In this document: one piece after another, positions 1 through 12,000 of the stretch
Layout: each line of letters starts with the position of its first letter
How positions within the stretch are numbered: position 1 is the stretch's first letter
Assembly (NCBI GenBank): GCA_023247875.1
Contig: JAHFFQ010000005.1
Coordinates: 1 to 17,097 of the forward strand
Direction of reading: 5' to 3'
Length of the DNA stretch: 17,097 bases
Source of the DNA: Candidatus Omnitrophota bacterium
GTDB lineage: Bacteria > Omnitrophota > Gorgyraeia > Gygaellales > Profunditerraquicolaceae
Program-made: the position numbers and the translations under genes
The notes under the pieces: generated by a model
What the model saw: the letters and a program-made list of their open reading frames with translations, nothing else
What the model was told of the DNA's origin: nothing
Databases searched by the model: none

Positions 1-63
1 CTCTGCTGTGGTGTTGCCTTTGATCTCCTCCACCAAAAGCATCTTATCCAGATCATCATTTAC
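1..63 (-). repeat. Partial third repeat unit, cut by the window edge
   Basis: After THPITKAIWDMV, the sequence NDDLDKMLLVEEIKG aligns with NQEEFNRLIDAIAEE of the earlier units, but identity is low. It is best read as the start of a third, diverged unit continuing beyond base 1. The number of further units is unknown. Confidence 0.45.
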
Positions 64-3000
64 CATATCCCAGATTGCCTTGGTGATGGGATGGGTTATG
101 TTGAAGGAGAGGGTGTGGGATACTGGCTTCTTTGTCTGGGTAAAGCCGAATTTCTCAAATAACTTTGTTGGCTCAACAGAAGCAGGCGCACCCTTTGCCA
201 GGGTTTCCTCCAGGGCTTTGAGTATGCCTTTCTCTTTGAGATATTGATAGCGGTTCTTGGACTTAATGGCCTCAACAAAATGCTCTTTGAGGATGGCTTT
301 TGCATCTTCATTTAATCCCATTTCTTCGGCAATAGCGTCAATCAGGCGATTGAATTCCTCTTGATTATTCTGAATGATTTCCGCGGCAATAGGATGTATG
401 GGCGTGAATCCGAACTCCTTTAAGAACTCGCAGGCATCAACTGCCGCAGGCGCACCCTTTGCCAGGGTTTCCTCCAGGGCTTTGAGTATGCCTTTCTCTT
501 TGAGATATTGGTAAAGGTCCGGAGACTCTAACGCCTCTGCGAAATGCTCTTTCAGTATTGTTTTCGCCTCTTCGTTCAGCCCCATCTCTTCCGCAATAGA
601 TTCAATCAACAGGTTAAACTCCTCCTGGTTCTCTCCCATAATCTTAACAGGTACAGATTGTTGCGGCACCCAATCAACCAGATACTGGTTCGCCCAGGCA
701 ACTATATGGATTATCAGGATGGTAGAAATCCTGCCTAATAAGGAGTCTGAACCGGGGTCAAAAGGCACAACTTTGAGCTTCCTGTATTTCATACCGGAAA
801 GCTGAGAAATCTCCTCAAGCTCTTTCAGCACATCACTTTTAACGCTTAATGACTGCATAAGAGTATTTTCATCGGTGTAATCCACCTTCTGCAAAGCCTT
901 AATAGACTTTTTGCTTAAACCGATTGCCCTGCCCAATTGCACAATAAATTTATTGAATGCCTCGGGATGCCTCCTGATTATATCCTGCAACAACCCCTTT
1001 GAATATTTCTGTTCGGTAAGCGTTGACAAACCGCTTAACAATGCCTTGGGGGTCAATAGCGGCCTCGTGAGATGCCCAAGCACCTGCTGCGCCGTAATTG
1101 CCTTCTTAAACGCCTCTTGTCCCAGCAGGGTATTGTAATGCGGATAATTGACTCTTGCGGCTAAATTATCAAGGATATCATTCTCTATTATTTCGCCTTT
1201 GCGGTAATATTCATCCAGCAGTTTAAATGCCCTTCTGTATAATATACGGCTATACGCAGCTTTTATCGCATAGAATCCTGATAATGCTCCAAGGATCCAG
1301 GGCGTGATCACAAGTAAATTGAACCCGTAAGCCACGAAAAGTGTACCGGATACCACGCCGATAATAAACCGGTGGTCTTTAATATTCTCCGCATTGGCCT
1401 TAAAGAAGATCTGAATGCTGTATCCGACCACATAACGCAGGAAGGCGCGATAGTTGGGTTCAAAGACCATCCATAATAACACTACGAAAAGGGCAAAGTG
1501 CTGGTAACTCAAGCCCATTATGAAAAGTATGGAAAGGATTATGTCGCTTGCTGCCCGGGCATTATTAGCGGCTTGAGCTTTATCTTGATGAATTGCGGGA
1601 AGCGTCAATGCCCAAGCAATAAGATGTACAGCTGCAAGTACGAAGAATAATGCCTGGCCGGAGATAAATCCTGCGGCAATCATTAAGGGAAGGGCTGCAA
1701 CAGGGCAAACATAGCGGGTATAAGTATTATCGTGGCGGATCCTGGGGTTAGCCAAAGCAGGATATACCAGAAGCGAGGTGGCCATAATATTCCAGAAAAC
1801 CTCCCAAATCCAGAATGCCGAGGGTATGAATGGGCCTATAATAAGGTAAACCAGCAGCATTCCGGCGCCCAGTTTTACGGTGGGCTGATGGGCATAGAAA
1901 AGCTCTCCACAGTTCATTATATTATCCGCAGCCTGCCTTACAGTGGGGATAAAATCTGATTTGCCGGTTACAGTCCAGTATTTCTGCGCCAGGGTGTAAC
2001 GGTGTATATAATAGGTAAAATGCCAAATGCTGCCGGGGTAATAGAATGTCCCGTAAAACCATTTGGGGAAGCCAAGATGGAGCCCGTATAATCTATTGAA
2101 AAGAAGGGATATGGTCCTGTTTATTGAATGCGAAGTAAGCATGATATATCCTAAGAAGAAGACTGCCAGGACAAATGCCGCAGTAAGGTCAATACCCAGG
2201 AGCACGATGGTGATATATGAAAACAAGAAGTTAAACATGACTAAGGGTTTTAAGCCGTAGAACATAAAAACCAGCGTAAGGTTGGTTAGTTTTATGTTCA
2301 GGGGAACTAGCGGATCGCTAAACACGAGGTTGCCGTAATAATCCTGTAGCATTTCAAAATAGTCCATAGCGTACTTTTCATTAGGCCCTCTTGCGCCGAT
2401 CAATTCCAGCCCTCTTCCCTCTCCCCCCATGTATGAATCATCCTGCAGGGTCTGACCTAAATTCTTTACCTTAAGCATGCCCGCGACCGCATCTTCCGCA
2501 GCGCGCTCCAAGGGGCTGATAATCAGGCCTTCATATTCCTCTTTGCTGGCAATCTTACCGTATTCATAGATCCTGCCCAGCTCTATCGCCCAGGGCACGG
2601 TGCACTGCGTCCAGCCGATGCTAGCTATCCATTCATTATTAGGAACCCTGCCCATTTTCTTATCAGCGCAATAAAGCGGGAAATTCACCGCTGTAACATT
2701 GGGCTGGCTTAGGCGTGCGGCAATAAGCGGCACAAACGCGGCTGCTTCAGGACGTATCTCTGAGATACCGTCTATCCGGAAACTGGTGGGAGCCCGATAA
2801 CGGGAATACAATGAGATAAGCCCTCCGCGTACATTAACCAGCCATTCAATAACTATGCCTGTAGGTCCACCGGGCTGTCCGGCCCCGGCACCGCTCATTA
2901 CCCGGTCAAAGATGTAGTCATTTTCCGGAAGGGCAAAATATTCCTCCGCTTTTTTGGTATTGCCTACCACAAGATCGGCAGCCGGCTCGTCGCTCCTGAT

Positions 3001-6000
3001 AACTCCGTACTCCAGCTTATGTTTAATGAACCTGCGCAATTCTTCATCCAGGCGAAGGAAATATTCTTCATCTTTATCCAATGACCCGCTTCGTAAAACA
3101 ATATCCCTTTCATTAAGGGTCAGCATATTTAAAGGCAGCCAGCTTTCTGCATTACGGAAGATTACCCATTCTAAATCCCCGATTCTTCCCTGCGCAATAT
3201 TTGCTGCCTGCAGAATATCCAAAAGCTTTCGCATCAATTTAGTCCTCTTGGCTGTATCCGAGTAGAAGCCTCCCTTGTCGTCAACTCCATACTTTAGATC
3301 TAAATACCGCTCACAATCAGGATGCTCTCCCAGGAATGACTGTTCAGCTAAATACATATACCCGATATCAGCCACCAGCTTGCTGCCTTCCCAGGTCCTG
3401 AATTGGGAAGCATGATTCATATTAAGCATCCAGGACATCCTGTATGTTAATCGCTCTAAATCCAATAAATGATGGGTATCGTTATCAATTTTCACGGGCA
3501 TTGCTTCCAAATCTGCCATAGTTTTCTTCACTTTGCCTTCGTTTTCAAACTTCTCAGCCAGCAGTATCTTGAGCGCCTTAAGTGCCTCTTGCTGCACTAT
3601 GACAATAACCCTGTCCTTTTCAGTTACGTTAAGAGAATCCAAATACCTCCTTAAACCAGGAGAAAGCACAGAATTAATGGTATCAGCCAACTCTTCCGGA
3701 TCAAAAAGATTGTGGAGGAAATTATTCCACTGGCTGGGAGCGGTATTTAGGACAAGATTATTGAATTCGCTGTGGTAGGCTTTGTTTTTAAGGAGGATAT
3801 TATGAGCTCTGAATATATCCTTTAACCTTAACATATCTTCCTCATCAATCAACTCTCCTTTTCTACGCGCCCAAATACTATTTCCTTTGTGGCTAGTTTC
3901 CTCATAATACCGTAAGAACAGGTCTCTCTCTTCTTTGTCCAGTTCATCAACTTCCGAGACTGAAAATACCGGCTCTCCCTGGCTGCGCAGTGAAGTATCT
4001 GTGGAGAGTATAAGCGGAAGCTCTATGGCCCAGGATCCTTCTTCAAAGTCAAAATACACAATGGGGTCATTAAAGGTCGCTGGATGGAAGGTGAGCCGCT
4101 GTAATTCCTCCCAGTTCACCCCGCCGTTAAACACCGCTTCCTCCAAATCAACTTTATAGAATTTATTCGCGATAAGTTTAAGTCTATCCCAGGTATCAAG
4201 CAATGCCGCTCCATTATCCTTGCCGCTAATTAGCCTGTTCCTTTGCGCTTTATTCAGGTGACCGTCCTTACGCATCATTTCTATAAAACGCATGACCATC
4301 CTGCTTGCCATACGCTGCGCTAATTGACCGTCGCACTTTGACCAGATAAAGTTATGTATCCCGAAACGTTTTTCAATGATCTTTACCTGCAGGAACAAGT
4401 TTACAGCTGCAAGCAGGAATCCCCAGGCAAACAGCCCGCTTATTCCCGCCAGGATAAGAAACCCATTAGTGTAAAGAAGTAATGCCGTCCCCGCCAGAGA
4501 AAGGAAGATAACTCCCTGAATCAGCGGGAATAATTTCATCCCCGCCTTGATCCCGAAGAGTTTCTGCGCCCAATATTTCAGATGGCTCTTATATATGACG
4601 GTATATTGCAGCCTCCTGCCCCAACGTTGACAAGCTACGGAAGGCCAGCCAAAAAGATACAAAGTAACTCTCGGCATCAGGCAAATAGTCAAAGCCGTTA
4701 ATGAAAGAGCCAAAGATATGATCATTGCCTGTTGCCATAAAGAATACGCCATTGCGGCAACCTGCACATAAGGGATGCCGAAGATACCTATAAAATAAAT
4801 TAGCAACGTAGACATATACCCCGGATAAGATATCATCCATTTATATGAATGCTCGTTATTTCTGGTTACCATATTCAGGAGGCGGGAAACAATAACCGGC
4901 AACACTAGGAGCACCACTGCCATAGATAATAATTTGGGCAATAATACGATGCCCAGTGCGCTGGTGATGGAATAGCTTAAAGCGATCCCGAATATAGCCA
5001 GCGATATTTCGCGCAATCTCGGTAGAGGATAGGTATAAGTAGCGAAGAAATTCAGTGATTTTCTTATCTTTTCCTTCTCTTCGGGATTGGAACAATTATC
5101 GTAGGCCTGCCGCAAGTAGTCGTCTTGGCTGCCTGTCAGCACTTGCTTGAGAGCAAAATCATATAAACCCTGGTTAGCGCCTCTTAAATGATTGTCCAGG
5201 ATCTGTTCAACTCCCTTGTTAGGTATGAGGTATTTTGCCGCCCATAATACTAAAAATACTACAGCCATAGTAAAGAAATAACCGAATGCCAAACCCAAAG
5301 TACCCTTAAATAGGATAAGGATGGCTAAAAATCCGGAAACAGGAAATATTGAATATTTCTTAATGAAATGTTTGTTTTCTACCAGCAGCCTTAAGCCCAT
5401 AAGCAGGCTGAATAACCTCAAAGGATATCTCAGGCGATGGCCCTTAACTTTTTCATCCCGCAGGCCGGTAACATAAGGAAGAACAAATTTCCTAAAAATC
5501 TCCTGCGCCGCGTATTGACAGTCTTCGTCCCCCAGTGAAGAAAGGATTGCCCAGAGGAGTTCGGGGGAAATCGGCCTAGATGCTTTTTCTGAATTAAAGA
5601 CGGATTCAAAATAGAATGATGGGTCTTTCAGCTTATGCCATACCACTGCCCTTAAGCGGACATTCTGGTCATTGAGAATGCCTCCCAATAACTCGTTTAA
5701 CCTTAGGGGAGTCAGTCCCATTGCCTCAAACGGGCTCCGGAAAGTCCCATCAGGCCTGCGGCATTTCTCAAAGAGCAGGCTGAAATAAATGGAGTTCATA
5801 AACTCCCGCGCTGATTCAGGACCTTTTGTTATCCTGTCCTGGTTGCCGTCTTTCATCATTGGCTTCATTATTTCGCTGAAGCAAGCGGTAAGCATCACGA
5901 TTTCCGGGATAATCTCTTTTTCTCTACCCTGTTTCTTCAATTCTCTGGAGAGCTGCCTTAGATATTCCGCAAAAACCACGTTATTGCTGAAGCTACCGAT

Positions 6001-9000
6001 ACAGAACTTGAAAATCAGGTTCTCCACTTCACGGTAAAGCGGGACCTCAACCCATCCCTGCCACTCTTTTCCGGGTATATCTTTAGCATATTTGCGCGGT
6101 CTTTCCACCTTGATATAAATGCCGTTTCTCGGGCCTTCCTCCGCTACGCTCGGCTCTTCAACTTCATTAAATTGCAGCCTGTCCTCCCTGTATTGCGCTT
6201 TATTAGGGTTGATGATCCTGTCTATCAGCTCATAAAGGATATAAGAGGTAACATACTCAAATACATCCACATCCCTGTTCCAGATAAACGTGTCTTTCCT
6301 GAAGAATTCCACGACCTTGCCGAAGGACCATCTGCCTTTAACATCCCGCCATGCACGTAAGGCCTCATCAACATTAACGGCATTAAACTTCTTATCGCGA
6401 AGCATTTTTGATCTCAATTCTTCTTCACTGGTAACCTGCCATAACAGCTTATTGCCTTCCTCTTTAATCAACCCTTTAAATAACATATGCAGCAATGCCC
6501 GCTCGTCTGTGAAATTCTTCCTGTCGGCGGCTCTTTCCTTGGTGAAACCTAAATCAGTTAATGCTTTTTCAATATGCGGCCTGTAAATCTCTTTCACCAT
6601 CCGTACGTACATTTCCCAGAAACGGGCGCGGCCTTCTTTGTGCGCGCAGAGCGGTGACAACCTCTTCGCCGCAATATCCTCATCTATTTCCTGCTCTATC
6701 TGTCTGTGTAGTTTTTCGTTATAAAGGCGGATTTCTCTTCCGTTATCGTACATAACCATATCTTTGAGCAGGTTTTCATGAAATTCCTTATCAAACCCTT
6801 CAGTATTTGTACCGGGAGTATTCCCCCTTAATACCTTTAACTTTTTGAGTGCCCAACTGAGGCCGAAAATGCCCATTATGGCGGCTAAAATCAGGAAAGC
6901 GGAAGTAATCGTTCCTCCTGAGATACCTACAACTAACCTATCTTTTCCCTCCCGAGCGGGAGAATAATCGTATGTGCCCGTCATCTTGGGCCAGGTTTCT
7001 TCAACAAAGACATTATAGTTCTTACCTATTATGTTGTTTCTCAAACGGTTATAGCCTTCCTTGGATTGCGGCCCATACCACGGCACGAACCTGTCGTCCT
7101 GATACTTCTCATCTCTATTCTCGTTGATCTTCACCAGGTTGCCGTTTATATACAAGAGGTGCTTCAAGAAGTACGGGGCAGGTAAAAGTTGCATATCATA
7201 TTTCTGGTAGAGGCGCTTTAAGTCTTCTAATACACCCGGTTGAATAGGAATCTCCAGCACTTTTAATTCTCCGGGATTGTTGAAGTTCGGGATTATCTGG
7301 AGCTCATAAAGAGGCACTTCCTGGGGCAGGGATTCCCACACATCTCCGCGCAAGATGGTAGTAATATACGGCAATTCCAAATGGTTATTATGATTCCTTA
7401 CCAATTTTGCGTCTTTCGCGGATTTGAAATCGTCATATACGCCCATGCCGTCAGCCCTGGTAGCCACCCTGCTCTTTCCGATAACGGCGAGATTAAGATT
7501 CTTGGTGGCGTCTACCTTGACGTCCTGAATAAACAGGAGGATTTGTCCCTCCTTGCCCAAATCTTCTAATTGGCTATACATAGCCCAATCGCTATCTCTC
7601 CAATTGTCATAGCTTACCCCTAATCTCATCAGGACCTTGCTCCACCAGGATGGCTGAGAATATTTCTCAAATGAATCATCATTGGTTTTATTCCATTCAA
7701 AAGTAACACTCCTATGGCTGATCGGAATAATCGGGTTTTCGCAGTAATCCAGGAAGTAAACTAAATTCGGATCACCCACAGCAAACCCTGTCTTGGGATT
7801 CAACGCAGGAGCACCCAATTTACCGCTCTTGGGATGCCCGCGGTTGCTGCGTAACTCCTGGTATGCTTCTCTTGGGAAAAACTCAGGTACAGCTATATGA
7901 GAATTTTCTGTTCTATCCTGCAGCCACCTGTAGCTAAGCTGATTATTCGGCTTAAACCCTAAGTCAAAACCTTTCTTCACGCTGAATCTTAACTCTCCTG
8001 TCCTGCGCAAAAGTTCAGTAGTATTTGCGAGGGAATAAAGGTACTGGTTGCCCTCAAAGTCGTATGTACCCCTGGCACTCATCTGCGGAATACCGATTTG
8101 GCCGTATTTCTCCTGCTTTGCGCTATTGGCGTAAACATAGAGTAAATAGAGGGTCGACATCTTGCGGTATTTCCCGTCAACAAGATAACAGGTTGATTGC
8201 TCTTCCGAATCCCCGATGCTGTTCTTGGTTTCTTCATAATAATCCGACCTTATGATAGTCTTTCCCTTCAAGCTAAACGCGAATCTATTTTCACCTTGGG
8301 TCATATTCCTTCCGTCAGCATCAAATATCTCGCGCATATTAACCGTATTTTTGTCCACCATTTGTCCGTTAACATCTATCGGCCATGATTTTCCCCCCAA
8401 TTTCTTTATCGGATCTCTCGGAAAATCTTTGATCATGGATGCTTCGGCTAAAAAGCCCTTGTTGACCGCCTTTAGAACGCCCGCATAATACACCACTCTT
8501 CTTTCCAGCCCTTCAAAATTTCCATTGACCACCCGGCCGTCAATAATCTCTATGCTCTGGTCAAAGTTGTTTAGGACCTCCTGATGAACAAGCCGTAAAG
8601 GATATTCTCCGGTCTTAACATTCTCTATTTGCACCTTTAATTCCCCGGTTAAGGGGTTATAATCCAGTGCCCCGGAAGTCTTAAATAGATCAAAGCTCTT
8701 GTCAGGGAAATAATTAGTTACGGTAGACCTGTCCGCGATATCGTCAAAACTGAACGGCATTCCGCTTGAAGGGGCTACTTTGCTATTTTTGGTATTCTCG
8801 GCTAACCTGGTTATCTTAGGTAATTTTGCCCAAATAGATAATATGGCTTGCTTCTTATCAGGAGTAATTTCCTTCTGCCTTATTGCCCTCTTTAATAAGC
8901 CTTCAAAATTAAACCTGAATGCAAGATTATCCCTTGAAGGATTAACAAAGAACTGTTTCCAGGTGTTGTCGGTTTCTCCGAAGATGGCCAGGAGTTCCCC

Positions 9001-12000
9001 TTTTGCCACCGTATCACAAGGGAATAATACATAATTTTGCCACTGCCAATTTCTCTCGCTGACAACTTTCTTCTCATACCAGGTAAGCAAGCTCTGCAGA
9101 TCATGCAGCCTTAAAGTAACCACCCTCTTACCATCCACGATTTCAAAATTAATTGCCTCCGATTCGGTAAACTCAATTAAATACGGCTGGCCGTTACGCC
9201 TGCCTTCAATAATCGTCTTGCCCCTGTCCGAAATAAGCGGGCAGCCCAGTTTTGATGAACCGTCATAGATTGACTTGATCACGCGGCGCAGGTTGCCTAT
9301 CTTTGCGCCGTTATCTGTCAGGTCATAGGCCATATCAACCTCAAAAGACGGCAGGCCTTGGGCAGTAAAACCTTCCTCCACTACCTTGTTACCCTTGCGC
9401 AACTGTACCTGGGTGCGGGTAAGCCAACCCCTGTCCCAATAGTAATCCTTATAGTCAAATTCCGGGAGCCATTCCTTATTGTCGGGAGAATATTTGTAAC
9501 CTTTGCCGGAGATCTCAATACCCAGATCATCATATACCGGCACATATCTCCTGTTGATGCCATCACTGAATAAGGTATCCCTGAAGAACAGCCTTTCAAA
9601 GGCGCCCATCTCGGAATACAGCTCGCTTAACTTTACCTTCTCCTTATAATTAAACCACCAGGTATCCTTCTTTACGCACACCCCCTCCATCCTGCCTTTA
9701 TCAGTGGATTTTCTGTGCACCCAGTCGGCAGTAGCGGTGATTGCCGGAATACCCCTGACATAGGTAATGGAGTTGGCGTGCGACTCCCATTCGCCAAACC
9801 TTTGCTTGCTGAATTTAACCTTAGTTAGCCAGTCGCCGTCGCCTATCTCAATAGGCAGCCTGAACAATCCGTAGGTCTCAGAGGTAACCTTGCCGCCTTT
9901 ACGGTAATCAATATGCTGTTTCTGGATCACCGGCTCATAGGGGTTGATCTTGGGCGCGTCAAAATTACGATGCCAGACCTTTAAAGTACGGGTCTCTGCC
10001 AGCATTACCTCCCCTTTTCGCAGATTCTCCAAGCTTCCCGAGAGATTGGGATAAGTAACACTATGGGTTTCAATACGTTGCTGGTCATAACGCAATTCCG
10101 TGACCGTCTTTCTAGTAATAGAAGTGAGCCACTGGCCGTTTACATATACATTCCTTTCCTTTTCTAAAGTAAGCGGATCCAGCCTGTCTTCAATTACCGG
10201 CACATTATAAGGAAAGATCAGCGTTACCAATACCTCTTCCGGCTTTCCGTCTCCATCCACATCAATCTTAATCTTAAATTCGCTGAAGCGCTTATAACGG
10301 ATGATTGCCCGCTCAATGGAATCCATGCGCTTAATGACTTCCATTACCCGGTCAAACTCCTCTTTGCCTACGCGTATCTTCTGACTCATTTTATCTAAAT
10401 AAGGCTCGCCCGGCTCTAAGCTGCCGTCCTTGCGTTGAGTAATCCTGCTGTATATAACCCCATATTTGCCTCCTAATGCCTGCGCCATGCGCTCGGCATC
10501 AATCCTCTGTCTTTGGTATACGGTTGCCATTTCCAGGCGCTCTTTTTCGGAATAACCGAAGACTACATGGAATCTCTTGCCGGTGCGCGGGTCATCATAA
10601 GTAAACTCGCTGCCGTCAGGGTTATACCAGATCAGCTCATTAGGCTCTGACTCCAGCTTCTTTAGCTCTGCTTCTTCCTGCTTAGTAATAGTCCCCTCGT
10701 ATTTTCTATTTGCCAGATTTGCCCGCTCAACCAGCCTTTCATACAGATCCTTATAGGGCTTCCTAGATTCTTTCCCTACCCCTATTTTAGGGAACCTGCC
10801 CTCTATTTCATCAAGCTTTTGCGGCCTGCTTATCGGAGGAAGCGCTGCGCCATCCTCACTGCTATTCAAAATGTTCTTTCCTGCATGCAAAAGATCTACC
10901 TGCAATGCGGCGCTTAAGTCTACATCGCCTAAAGGAGTGAGTTCTTCGCCAAAACCAACAAAAACCTTCTTTTCTGTTGCCCGCGGCCAGGTATGCCTAT
11001 ATTCAATGCGCTTTAACTCATTTTCATAGAAACGCGTCTTCTCTTCCATCTTTGCCGCCAAGTCGTTCCTCCCTAAACTAATGAATTTCCTTGCCGCGGA
11101 TTTATACGCCATAATCATTTCCGCTACCACTTCGGGGAATCCCATGCGGATAACCTTGCCGGCTATGCTCTCGCGTTTCTTTAGCGCTGCCTGTTCATCC
11201 GCCTGGTCAAATAATTTTACACCTTCGATATAGCGTTCATTGGCGAGCGCCCGCACTACATTGACCGTCACCGCGAATGATTGCTCGATCCGCTCAAGAT
11301 ACCTGAAGAAGTCATCCGCGCTCATGTTTAGCCCTTCGGGGCTGAAAAACCAGTCAATTTCCGTCATGATCCACCTGCTCTGGGCATCGCAGGAATGCCT
11401 CTCTTTATTGTCTTGCTGACGGAAGAGACCCCGCGAAGCGTCCCATACCCTTGTCTTTGCCCAGCCAAGAATTTTCTTCGCGGCTCCTGCATATTTGGAG
11501 CTTCCTTCAATCCTGGCATAGTCGCGTAAAAACGCGTAGGCAATGGCATTAGGCTCGGTAATCTGGTTCCTGGTATCAGGTACCTGTTTTATACCGCCGT
11601 CCTGTGAAGCATTCTGCATATCCACCAACCAATCAGCGCATAATTTTAAGATGTAATGGTAGGGTGATTCCTTGCCGGTCTTTTTCTCATAGAACATTAT
11701 AGCCAGGCCCAATGCGGCGGTGTCGGCAATACTGGGCCCCTCTATGACCTCACCCTTAAAGGCATTAAAAGCACGCGGAATGCCTCCAAAGTTCTTCTTA
11801 TCGTGCTTTTTTTCCGCATCCACGAATTTGCGGTAAAACTCCAGGATGTCATTGGCGATTTCAATATTGCCGGATAAAAGCGATCTGTATATCATCAATA
11901 CCTGCGTCCAGGTAGGAGCGCGGCCGGTATAAATTTCAAGTTCATAATCAAGGGCCATAAATAAACCGCTGGGGGTATGCTGTTTAAGAGATCCTGCCTT

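Noticed and set aside
1..630. CRISPR array
   Set aside because: The repeats are 264 bp, in frame and protein-coding, with a 65-bp identical core; there are no short regular direct repeats with unique spacers.
4589..5095. Two short minus-strand frames (4589-4840 and 4856-5095)
   Set aside because: They overlap membrane block 1 in another frame. The giant frame there encodes clear hydrophobic helices, while these give no coherent protein.
1264..5343. Cyclic beta-1,2-glucan synthase (NdvB-like) or GT2 cellulose-synthase-like protein
   Set aside because: Polytopic layout suggested it, but I see no QxxRW motif, no GT84/GH94 signatures and no typical glycoamylase motif in the soluble parts.
6961..10200. 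RHS/YD-repeat shell
   Set aside because: Some Tyr-Asp and Gly-rich turns are present, but there is no regular YD repeat series and no conserved RHS core motif.
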